DNA from: Bariatricus massiliensis
GTDB taxonomy: Bacteria > Bacillota > Clostridia > Lachnospirales > Lachnospiraceae
Length of the DNA stretch: 64,000 nt
Reading direction: 5' to 3'
Assembly: GCF_900086725.1 (NCBI RefSeq)
Contig: NZ_LT574837.1
Coordinates: 598,479 to 662,478, forward strand
A program made the position numbers and the translations under genes. Shown here in pieces: positions 16,295 to 24,154 of the stretch. The notes under the pieces were generated by a model. That model was given only the letters and a program-made list of their open reading frames with translations, was not told where the DNA came from and ran no database searches. Within the stretch, counting starts at the first letter, position 1; the number at the start of each line of letters is the position of its first letter.

Positions 16295-17419
16295 TCAGTC
16301 TGCTATATCACGTATCTTTTTCAAGAATTTACTTTGCGACACATCGCCGATACGCTCTGCACTCTGCGTTAAAATGAAATCGGATATTTCATGTTCCTCA
16401 AATATATTTTCGAAATCCTCCACGCCGAAATCATTGTAGACGCCATTTACTACATAGACTTTATCATAGTAACTGGCAAGATAAGGGACAAGCAGCTGTC
16501 CATTTTCATCACAGACAAGCAACGCTGTTTTCTTTTCCTTCTCCTTACTTTTGCCATCGCCTTCCGCCACTGCCCACTGATAATTGCTTCCGATAAAGGC
16601 GGCTTTCCCAGTTCTTGATTTCGAGACAGTCTGTATGTTATCAGTCGTTTCAACATGATTCACCTGTTTCACTCTGACAGACCTGTTCTTAGCGCCCGGC
16701 AGCAGATAATAATAAAGTGGATCCTCCGGAATCCCCTCCAGCTTTGTACTGATTTCAGCATTTTCATATTTGTCTTTTAAGCTCTGTTGGAGCGAACCTT
16801 GAAAGGTGTTGAACATATATTCCTCATAACCCGCCAGCTCGATGGGAGTAATCCCCATTTCTCCGCACAAGGCTTGAGAGCCGTAATATGCTCCTCTGGC
16901 TGTCCAGCCGCTATCCGTCCTGAAAAACAAATATTCATCCGGATGTTCTTCCAAAACCGGCAGTACATTTACCAATTTCATCTTATCTGGAACCACGCCT
17001 TCTAAATCCTGCAGGAATGTGCTGTATTCTGCTTTCTCCTCAGCATACCCGGGTTCCCACATAATCCGCTCGGGAATGGGGAGCAGATATTGATTGACAT
17101 CTTCAGGCACTATATTCTGCAGTTTCGCTAAAATCTCCGCCATCTCCCCTATATTGCCGCTCTCATACACAAACTTCTTCAAGATACGGTCCGCATAAAA
17201 TATGTATTCTTCATCCTCGTAATATGACTCGTCAGACAGTCCTGTATCCTGTTCCAGCCCATATTGGTTAAACTTATCTTTCTGCGCAGCCTTGACAGAC
17301 TCTTTCACCGGATCGGTCTTTCTGTCTTCATTTACCAGATAATCAAGCCCTCCCAATATAGGGATTGCAAGCACTGCCGCCGCCAAACAAGCCGCGATTT
17401 TTACACTCTTCTTTTTCAT
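16295..17419 (-). CDS. DHHW/AlgX-like extracytoplasmic protein with altered active-site motif
   Basis: 374 residues. N-terminal signal-anchor (about 7-24). The middle region resembles the SGNH-like DHHW/AlgX group: LLPIPERIMWEPGYAEE, an approximately 20-residue gap, then FFRTDSGWTARGAYYGSQALC, where family members usually have D-H/x-H-W-T before a Gly-Ala-Tyr run. Here the motif reads DSGWT, so the catalytic His appears replaced. C-terminal blocks AAFIGSNYQW and FILTQSAERIG fit the rest of the fold. Family members O-acetylate exopolysaccharides; this copy may be inactive or divergent. Located 3 nt from the bactofilin/LRR gene. Confidence 0.6.
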   Translation of the reverse strand: MKKKSVKIAACLAAAVLAIPILGGLDYLVNEDRKTDPVKESVKAAQKDKFNQYGLEQDTGLSDESYYEDEEYIFYADRILKKFVYESGNIGEMAEILAKLQNIVPEDVNQYLLPIPERIMWEPGYAEEKAEYSTFLQDLEGVVPDKMKLVNVLPVLEEHPDEYLFFRTDSGWTARGAYYGSQALCGEMGITPIELAGYEEYMFNTFQGSLQQSLKDKYENAEISTKLEGIPEDPLYYYLLPGAKNRSVRVKQVNHVETTDNIQTVSKSRTGKAAFIGSNYQWAVAEGDGKSKEKEKKTALLVCDENGQLLVPYLASYYDKVYVVNGVYNDFGVEDFENIFEEHEISDFILTQSAERIGDVSQSKFLKKIRDIAD

Positions 17420-17422
17420 CAG

Positions 17423-18991
17423 CTAATCCGCAACCTCTTCCTCCTGCTCTTCCTGCATAGGGATTTCAACATCTCCCAGCTTCGTACATCTCTGGAAACA
17501 ATAATCTCCCGCGAATTTCAACTGGGTGCCTTCCGCAAAATGTACCTGCTCCAGATTACCGCATCCCGCAAATGATGCGGCGTCCAAAATCTCCAAAGCC
17601 GCTGGAAACTCTACCTTACGCAGCTGCCCGCAATTTTCAAAGGCTGAAATCCCTATCCTTGTGAGCCCTTTTTTCCCACTGAGCGATACTTGCTCCAAGT
17701 TCCCACAGTCAGCAAAGGCAAAATCCTCTATTTCTTCTACTGTATCAGGAATCTCAGCTTTTCTCAAGGAGATGCAGCCGAAGAACATACTTTTCGGGAT
17801 TCGTTTCGCCCCCTCAGGAATATATACTTCTTCAAGCGTTTTATTCAGCCGGTATCCCTGCTGGTCCACCCCTTCATAATCCTGTAAATCTTTAAAACGC
17901 AGAACTTTTTCTGGTTTTATCTGTTCCAAGTAGGACAGCTCTTCTGTAGTTGCCACATTTTTCCCCTTCAAAGTCTCTCCCTGCTTCTCACAGCTCATAT
18001 ATCCAAATACAAAGGCTCCCGCCTCTGCCTGTATCTTTCCTCTGGCAATCACAGAGCTTACCGCACCCGCTTTGCCCACCGCAGCCCCTTGGGCTAAATA
18101 GACGTCCGCCTGTGAAAATACATTTCCAAGGACACAGGCGTCTTTTTCCAGAATCACATCCTTCTCCGCAAAAATATTTCCCACGACAATCGCTCCCTCA
18201 CAGAGCCGCACACCCTTGTGGGAACGCAGATCTCCTTTGACAATAATTCTTTCGGTCACACTGACATTTTTCCACGACAATACGGTGAAATCAACGACCC
18301 CTTCGTCATTTACCATCTCTTTATTGATATATCTTACATTCTTTTCCCGGTCTGTCTGAACCGGCAGCCGGTAGATTCTTTCATCTTTCCCTTCGGCCGG
18401 GTCTGCAATATTTCCGGGGTACTGTCCCAGACATATCTGCGGCGCGTACAGTCTTCGGAACTTACAGTTTCTTCCGATACTTAATCTGGAACCGCTTGTC
18501 ACGCTGATTCCAAGGTCTGAATCGTCATAGACCGCAACTGTCCCCTGTGCGTCTGCCCAGCGCACAACTGTGGTGCCGCTTCCCAAAATAATATCTTTGC
18601 AGCTGTAGACTGCCCGAAGCGTAATTCCTCCCTTTATAAGGACATTCTCCCTACAAAATATCTCTTTCGAAAACTCTTTTCCCTGTTCCGGGGAAAATTC
18701 CTGTTTCTGGCAGATGACCAGTTTATCTACCGTATCCGGATAGACCTTCTGTGTATCCCCATCGATAAAAGGCTCTTCCTTTGAGAGATGTATGATGCCA
18801 TCCTTCGCCGTCTCCAGCTTTTTTTCCACGAGGGAGGAGAATGCCTTCCCAAAATATCTGGGATCACGCACTTTATCCTGATTGATAAAGAGCACTTCTC
18901 CCTTCCGCCTCTTATAATATATGGTGGAAAATAAAATGGGAAGAATGAGAAGAATCAAAAATACCGCTATTGTTAACCAGATAATCGTCAA
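17423..18991 (-). CDS. Membrane protein with bactofilin-like and leucine-rich-repeat domains
   Basis: 522 residues from a TTG start overlapping the GT2 stop (TTGA), with GGAGGG 6 nt upstream. N-terminal membrane span (about 3-22). Residues about 100-340 hold short beta-turn repeats (IIVKGDLRSHKGVRL, AIVVGNIFAEKDVILEKDACVLGNVFSQADVYL) typical of polymer-forming bactofilins. Residues about 385-510 hold BspA-type leucine-rich repeats (SMFFGCISLRKAEIPDTVEEIEDFAFADC and later copies). The combination suggests a scaffold that organises the synthase at the membrane. I do not know a characterised protein with this exact architecture. Confidence 0.72.
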   Translation of the reverse strand: MTIIWLTIAVFLILLILPILFSTIYYKRRKGEVLFINQDKVRDPRYFGKAFSSLVEKKLETAKDGIIHLSKEEPFIDGDTQKVYPDTVDKLVICQKQEFSPEQGKEFSKEIFCRENVLIKGGITLRAVYSCKDIILGSGTTVVRWADAQGTVAVYDDSDLGISVTSGSRLSIGRNCKFRRLYAPQICLGQYPGNIADPAEGKDERIYRLPVQTDREKNVRYINKEMVNDEGVVDFTVLSWKNVSVTERIIVKGDLRSHKGVRLCEGAIVVGNIFAEKDVILEKDACVLGNVFSQADVYLAQGAAVGKAGAVSSVIARGKIQAEAGAFVFGYMSCEKQGETLKGKNVATTEELSYLEQIKPEKVLRFKDLQDYEGVDQQGYRLNKTLEEVYIPEGAKRIPKSMFFGCISLRKAEIPDTVEEIEDFAFADCGNLEQVSLSGKKGLTRIGISAFENCGQLRKVEFPAALEILDAASFAGCGNLEQVHFAEGTQLKFAGDYCFQRCTKLGDVEIPMQEEQEEEVAD

Positions 18992-20265
18992 TTCGCTCCC
19001 TCCTTCTCTTTGTTATCGGCTTTGGCAAAGCGCTTCGTCTTGGCCCAGCTCACCTTACGCTTCGTGATAATATCCGCGATTGCGTCCAGAAATCCAAGGC
19101 TGATATTCCACATATAAAAATAGAAATTGAACATAATGAGCGGAAGAAGCATCGTCTCTCCCTTTACTCCATCCAGCATAAGTCCCGTACCTATTTCATA
19201 AAATGGCGCAAAGTTACCGAAGGAGCAATAGACACCAATGAACAGAAGCACCCACCATCCGGCAAAGATATCCATCTCTCCCAAAAAGAATAAGATAAAA
19301 GAGTCCAGCTGTCCCAGCGCCAGAAAAAAAGGAACCGCATAGACGAGCAGAAGAAGAATTCCGTCCACTTTTTCACGCCAGTTCATGTTTGGAGTAAGAA
19401 TCACCTTACCCAGATAGCGGAAAAGCACCTGATTGTGCCCCCTTGCCCACCGTCTGATCTGTCTGCCTCTTACAGCCCACGTCTCTGGCGCCTCTTCATA
19501 GCACTCCGCCGAATTGGCGTAAATAACCTTCCACCCCTTCGTATAGAAGCGGTATGTAAGCTCCGTATCCTCTGCCAGAACCAAGGGATTAAAGCCTCCC
19601 ATCTCCAGCATAAGATCCTTTCTAAATCCCCCTACCGTTCCCCCATACTGAGGAATGCTCTTCAAGTTATATCTTGCCTGCTGATCCACCTGATACCCTC
19701 CGCACCGCTCCAGATTGATGAGGCGGGTCAACAGGTTCTTATTTGTATTGTAGGGGATGACCCTTCCCATAACAGCCCCCACTTCAGGATCCTGAAACGC
19801 CACTGCCAGCTGTTTTAGCATATCTCTGGCCGGCCTGTAATCGGCGTCGAATACGATGATAATATCTCCCTTGGCAATCTTCATAGCGTCATTCAACCCT
19901 GCCGGTTTCCCTCTGTCCGGGCAGTTGCGGTGTAATGGCCTTATGAACTCATATTTCTCATGATACTCATCGAGCATTTCCTTTGTACGGTCTGTAGAAT
20001 TGTCATTAATCGGAATGATTTCCAAGCGGTCCCTGTCATACTCACATTTCAGAAGAGACTGGAGGACAAAGTCAAGCACCTGCTCTTCATTGTGCATGGG
20101 AATCAATACCGATATGGACGGCATACGGGTTGAATAGATATCATTATAGTACAACCTCTGTTTTCCGAACAGCCGGTTGTAAGCGAACACAAAATGCCTG
20201 ACAGCATAAATAATCATAAGTATAATAACAAATACCATGTAGATACGAAGAATTGTTATGACCAT
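18988..20265 (-). CDS. Processive family 2 glycosyltransferase (polysaccharide synthase)
   Basis: 425 residues from ATG 20265 (GGGGG 7 nt upstream). N-terminal membrane span, then a GT2 domain: SVLIPMHNEEQ, INDNSTDRTKEM, VFDADYRP, GGTVGGFRKDL and LAEDTELTYR. It ends with the processivity motif QIRRW at the membrane boundary, followed by three or four C-terminal spans. This is the architecture of membrane synthases that polymerise and extrude beta-linked glycans such as cellulose, chitin, hyaluronan or poly-GlcNAc. There is no PilZ domain, so no direct cyclic-di-GMP control is visible. With the UDP-ManNAc-forming epimerase in the locus, a HexNAc-containing polymer is plausible. Confidence 0.88.
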   Translation of the reverse strand: MVITILRIYMVFVIILMIIYAVRHFVFAYNRLFGKQRLYYNDIYSTRMPSISVLIPMHNEEQVLDFVLQSLLKCEYDRDRLEIIPINDNSTDRTKEMLDEYHEKYEFIRPLHRNCPDRGKPAGLNDAMKIAKGDIIIVFDADYRPARDMLKQLAVAFQDPEVGAVMGRVIPYNTNKNLLTRLINLERCGGYQVDQQARYNLKSIPQYGGTVGGFRKDLMLEMGGFNPLVLAEDTELTYRFYTKGWKVIYANSAECYEEAPETWAVRGRQIRRWARGHNQVLFRYLGKVILTPNMNWREKVDGILLLLVYAVPFFLALGQLDSFILFFLGEMDIFAGWWVLLFIGVYCSFGNFAPFYEIGTGLMLDGVKGETMLLPLIMFNFYFYMWNISLGFLDAIADIITKRKVSWAKTKRFAKADNKEKEGAN

Positions 20266-21047
20266 CTCCACGCCCCCTTTCCCTTGGCAGATTCATAAAA
20301 CTTGATTACTTTATCCATGAAGAAGCCATAGATTCCCACCAGATATAAGAAATCAAAAAATGGCCCAAAAGCAAAGAACATCAACGCCATATATATAATG
20401 GAAAATTCTTGAATGATATATAAAAATAAAATGTATCTGGCAAATCCAAATAAAAAGGAGTAGGCCAGCACGGAGAAAAAGGACAATATTTTCCACACTA
20501 AGGCTTTCGATCCTTGAATGGCAGTCACCAATCCCATCATCACTATAAAGGTAAGCCATATTCCAATCTGCTGTTTTATATATAAGTTAGAGTATTGAAA
20601 CGCATTGTATGGAAAATAGTTTGCGGCAAAAATAAAATAAATACAGTTAATAATATGTACCACAAGCATAATGGTCATATAAATGGACACAGGGCGTCCT
20701 TTCCTACTTCCGGTACAGCAGAAGAAGACCAGTAAGAGTACAATAATGAAATTTATAACGCAAAATGCGGTGGATGGATATACGGTGGGCAGTTCTACAA
20801 ACTCCATCTTCCCTAATATGGAAAAATTGTCTTTCCTTATGTACAACGGAATCCCGGGATACAGCTTACCAAGAACATTGACCGCACATTTTGACATAAA
20901 ATGTGTAATATGGTTCATATTGAAAATAAACAATATTAAAACAGGCAGCACCAGCAGGCAAAAATATAGGATACTCCCTGCTGTATTTATTTTTAGATGC
21001 CGATATGTTCTGGAATAGTAAATCACTTTTTTTTCTTTGTTTTCCAT
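20256..21047 (-). CDS. Multi-span membrane protein, first gene of the envelope locus
   Basis: 263 residues with about seven membrane segments (for example about 24-43, 97-112, 122-142, 162-180, 186-205, 209-225, 230-250) and a tyrosine-rich, basic N-terminus. No motif recognised. It overlaps the GT2 gene by about 10 nt, so it is translationally linked to the synthase and may be its membrane partner. It is the first gene of the eleven-gene minus-strand operon; an AGGAGG-type site precedes its ATG. Confidence 0.6.
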   Translation of the reverse strand: MENKEKKVIYYSRTYRHLKINTAGSILYFCLLVLPVLILFIFNMNHITHFMSKCAVNVLGKLYPGIPLYIRKDNFSILGKMEFVELPTVYPSTAFCVINFIIVLLLVFFCCTGSRKGRPVSIYMTIMLVVHIINCIYFIFAANYFPYNAFQYSNLYIKQQIGIWLTFIVMMGLVTAIQGSKALVWKILSFFSVLAYSFLFGFARYILFLYIIQEFSIIYMALMFFAFGPFFDFLYLVGIYGFFMDKVIKFYESAKGKGAWRWS

Positions 21048-21158
21048 ATCTATCCTCCTCTGCCTCGTTTTACATAGATTTTACATTCACGATACTATAC
21101 TTTTTTCATCAAGTCAACGACCGAATACCCTCAAATAAATACCGTTCAACCGATAAAA

Positions 21159-21195
21159 GGTGAATGACCATATCCAGCGGCCATTCACCTTTTTT
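21159..21195 (-). terminator. Rho-independent terminator after the PTS EIIC gene
   Basis: GGTGAATG at 21159-21166 pairs with CATTCACC at 21182-21189, with further pairing inside. Ts follow on both strands: TTTTTTT on plus and TTTT on minus. It ends the minus-strand symporter/PTS transcript and separates it from the envelope locus. Confidence 0.75.
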
Positions 21196-21205
21196 TCTCA
21201 ATCCC

Positions 21206-22294
21206 TTATTTATCCGTCTTTTTAATCTTTGTAAGCGTGACCAGTATAAAACTTACCACAAAGGCAATTCCCCCGGCGGCTGCCGCCTTCCACAGATTAT
21301 CCGGTTCCTCCTTGCTGCTGAACATCAATATGGAGCTGATAGCCGGAAAGGAATATATATAACAATGTATCCCAACAATCCCTTGAAAAACTCCCGCTAT
21401 GGCCGACGACGCCATCACACAGAACAATGTCTTTTTCTCTTTCATACAAACACCGAACAAGGAAGGCTCCGACACCCCCGCCAGCAGGACAGTCAGCCCG
21501 GCGCTTGCGGCCTGCATCCGGTATTCAGAATCTCTTGTAAATAGGGCAGTCGCTATATCTGCGCCTCCAAGCGCCATGCCTACCAGAAAGAATGAAACCA
21601 TGATTCCAGTGTCTATCCCTTCCGCACCCAGCCGGGTAATGGCAATCATAACAAAGACCCAATGCATGCCTGCCGGAATTAGAAGCGGCATGATGCCGGC
21701 AAGCAGCATCCATGCCAGAACCCCAGCCCGTACGGAAAGAAAATCCAAAATCCACGCCAGCCCCTGACTGATCAGCGTTCCCAGCGGCCCAATCACCAAG
21801 ATCCCAAGCAGTACTGCCGAAAGAAAAATACAAAGCGGATAGACAGTCCCTCTCAGTATGGGGGGAAATATCCTTTCCATATGGGGCTCTATTTTCGCCA
21901 GAAACCACACAAGCAGTATCACCGGAAGCACACTGTATGTATAGGTCGTCTTAACTACCGGAATGGCCAGAAATGAAAGACTTCCCGCGCCTTCCATCAT
22001 ATTGGCAAGACCGGGCATAACAAGCGCACAGGCCGCGCCCACCGAGTAAAACAGGTTTGCCCCAAAATGCTGTGCCGCGGTAATACCCGCCAGTACCGGA
22101 AGGAAATAAAAGGGCGTATCACCCAGAATACTCAGGATAGCTCCCGTATTGCCTCCCGCCAGATTGGCCGCATCCAGCAGCAGCCAGATTAATTTTATCA
22201 GGCTGCCCGCAGTAATCATCGGAATCAACGGCAGCATACACGCAGACAGGTGATTCATTCCCGTCGAGAACAAAGACGAAATTTTTCGTATCAT
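21206..22294 (-). CDS. PTS EIIC-type sugar permease (no EIIA/EIIB attached)
   Basis: 362 residues, highly hydrophobic with about ten membrane segments. LLAGVSEPSLFGVCM matches the GxxEP block of glucose/beta-glucoside-type EIIC domains that contributes to sugar binding. PMITAGSLIKLIW and IPAGMHWVFV are further family-like blocks. No EIIB cysteine or EIIA histidine domain is fused and none is encoded nearby, so it either borrows them or works as a facilitator. It overlaps the upstream symporter gene by 4 nt. Substrate cannot be deduced. Confidence 0.8.
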   Translation of the reverse strand: MIRKISSLFSTGMNHLSACMLPLIPMITAGSLIKLIWLLLDAANLAGGNTGAILSILGDTPFYFLPVLAGITAAQHFGANLFYSVGAACALVMPGLANMMEGAGSLSFLAIPVVKTTYTYSVLPVILLVWFLAKIEPHMERIFPPILRGTVYPLCIFLSAVLLGILVIGPLGTLISQGLAWILDFLSVRAGVLAWMLLAGIMPLLIPAGMHWVFVMIAITRLGAEGIDTGIMVSFFLVGMALGGADIATALFTRDSEYRMQAASAGLTVLLAGVSEPSLFGVCMKEKKTLFCVMASSAIAGVFQGIVGIHCYIYSFPAISSILMFSSKEEPDNLWKAAAAGGIAFVVSFILVTLTKIKKTDK

Positions 22295-23517
22295 AATGTG
22301 TCTACCTCTACTTGATTATGGAGAACTGCACAGCACGCCAGATCGCCAATGACATTAACGCAGGTCGCCCCCATATCGCAGAGCGTATTGATACTGATGT
22401 AGACTCCCATGACACCGGCCGGAAGCCCTGCCATCGTTGAAAGAGCCGCAAAGGAAGCAATGGCGCCCCCCGGTATGCCCGGCGTACCTACGGACAGGAG
22501 CACATTGGAGAGTAGAATCACAATCATGAGTGAAATACTGACATGTACACCACATGCGTTGGCAAAAAACATAATCATAAACGACATGAGTATGGATACT
22601 GCATCCATATTCACCGTTGCCCCCAGTGGGATTACAATACTTGTTATTTTATTGGATACTCCCAGCTTTTCTTCCATACAGTTCTTACTGATTGGAATGG
22701 TGGCTGAGCTGGAGCAGGTCCCAAACGCATTCAACGCGGCCGGAAGGATTGCTTTAAAGAATTCTTTCACGCTCATCTTTCCAAATGCTTTGACTGAAAA
22801 TCCATATATTATAAATGCAAACGCAAAAAAGGCAATATACAATGCACTTAACGCGGCCGCCAAAGATACAATCGTGCCGATACCGTTGGATTCCACGACC
22901 GGGACAATGGTACAGAATACACCGATCGGTGTAAACTTCATAACTACACCGATAATACTGAGACAGATTTCATTTCCGGATTCAATCACCTTATAGACCG
23001 GCTCCGCCTTTTTCCCCACCGCCATAATTGTAAATCCGATAATCACGGCAAACACCAATACCTGAAGCATGTTGCCTTCCACAAAAGATTTGATCGGATT
23101 TGACGGAATCAACGTCTTTACCGTATCCAGAAGACTGGTAAACTGGGTGGCCTCCACCTCAGCCTCAGCCATCTCAATCTGCACGTTCTTCCCAAGTCCG
23201 ATGAGTCTGGGAACAATCAGCCCTATCAGGCTGGCACATCCTGTGGTAATCAAAAAATACAGCATTGCCCCGCCTGTAATCTTGCCCGTCGTCCTCATGT
23301 TTCCTATACTGGATATTCCCACGATAATCGAACAGAATACCAGCGGAAAAATCATCATGTTCAAGGCACTCATATAAATACCGCCCACCAAAGACGTAAC
23401 AGTCAGTACCGGCGCAAAACGCCCGGCAAAAAACAGCCCCGTCAGAACTCCCAGTATCAAACCGATAAAGATACAAGTCGTCACATGATTTTTGTACCAC
23501 TCCACTATTTTTTTCAT
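22291..23517 (-). CDS. Dicarboxylate/amino acid:cation symporter (DAACS family)
   Basis: 408 residues from ATG 23517, chosen because GGGGTG lies 6 nt upstream. The eight-span DAACS fold with its re-entrant loops is recognisable: the serine-rich motif FGTCSSSATIPIS, then GATVNMDA (NMDG-like sodium/substrate motif), and VLLSVGTPGIPGGAI. These motifs bind the substrate carboxylates and cations in GltPh-type transporters. Likely substrates are glutamate/aspartate, serine/threonine or C4-dicarboxylates. It is co-transcribed with a PTS EIIC, an unusual pairing. Confidence 0.9.
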   Translation of the reverse strand: MKKIVEWYKNHVTTCIFIGLILGVLTGLFFAGRFAPVLTVTSLVGGIYMSALNMMIFPLVFCSIIVGISSIGNMRTTGKITGGAMLYFLITTGCASLIGLIVPRLIGLGKNVQIEMAEAEVEATQFTSLLDTVKTLIPSNPIKSFVEGNMLQVLVFAVIIGFTIMAVGKKAEPVYKVIESGNEICLSIIGVVMKFTPIGVFCTIVPVVESNGIGTIVSLAAALSALYIAFFAFAFIIYGFSVKAFGKMSVKEFFKAILPAALNAFGTCSSSATIPISKNCMEEKLGVSNKITSIVIPLGATVNMDAVSILMSFMIMFFANACGVHVSISLMIVILLSNVLLSVGTPGIPGGAIASFAALSTMAGLPAGVMGVYISINTLCDMGATCVNVIGDLACCAVLHNQVEVDTL

Positions 23518-23627
23518 ATGTATCACCCCATAAAGTAATTTTCAGAGACTCGCAGATTTCCCCATCCGCTTTGCCACTCTAATCTTTTAATACAATATCA
23601 CGTTTTCTGCGGTTTCTGCAAGGGTTT

Positions 23628-24059
23628 GTCTTCATTTCCCTTGACAATTTCAGAGAAATCAAACACAATAAAAATATAACCAACAAATTAGATGCATGGC
23701 TTACCTTCCTGTGCGAAGATGAGCCTGAAGAAATCATTCGATTGATTCAAGCCTATCCGGAATTTAAGGTCATGTATGAAGAAGCGTATAATATATGTCT
23801 GAATGTAGAGGATGTGATGTGTATGTTTTCAAAAGAATTGCAGGAGCTTGACCGAAATACAGTGCAATATATGATTGAAGAACAACAGGAGTTGCTTAAC
23901 GAGCAGCAAGAACAGCTTCATGAGCAACGTGAGCAGCTTTGTGAACAACAGATAAAGCTTCATGAGCAGCGTGCAGTGCTCAATGAACAGCAGACAGTAA
24001 TCAACACTCTAAAAGCAGAAATTCAAGCGTTGAAAACCCAGCTAGATAAACGAAGCTAA
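23628..24059 (+). pseudogene. 3' remnant of a PD-(D/E)XK (Rpn-like) transposase/nuclease
   Basis: The frame is open from 23583 but recognisable similarity starts near 23628 (VFISLDNFREIK) and runs to the stop at 24059. KLDAWLTFLCEDEPEEIIRLI, YPEFKVMYEEAY and LDRNTVQYMIEE match the C-terminal half of Rpn/PDDEXK-family proteins common in clostridia. The N-terminal catalytic domain is missing, so this is a decayed copy. The tail is a heptad array (LNEQQEQ, LHEQREQ, LCEQQIK, LHEQRAV, LNEQQTV) encoded by 21-bp DNA repeats, a coiled coil often seen in this family. No promoter or start codon with a good site is visible. Confidence 0.65.
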
Positions 24060-24063
24060 TAGC

Positions 24064-24126
24064 AGCTCCGGCATTGACTGCATCGGACACTACTTCCGTT
24101 GCAGAAAATGCCGGAGCTCTTTTTTT
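24064..24126 (+). terminator. Hairpin terminator after the transposase remnant
   Basis: AGCTCCGGCATT at 24064-24075 pairs perfectly with AATGCCGGAGCT at 24107-24118, followed by a run of Ts to 24126. The 31-nt loop is long for a terminator, so it could also be a terminal inverted structure of the decayed element. Confidence 0.6.
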
Positions 24127-24154
24127 AGAGTCTCTGGCCCTTACTATACTCATC

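Noticed and set aside
22409..22996. 195-residue plus-strand open frame opposite the DAACS symporter
   Set aside because: Fully antisense to a gene with clear family motifs; no promoter or ribosome binding site supports it.
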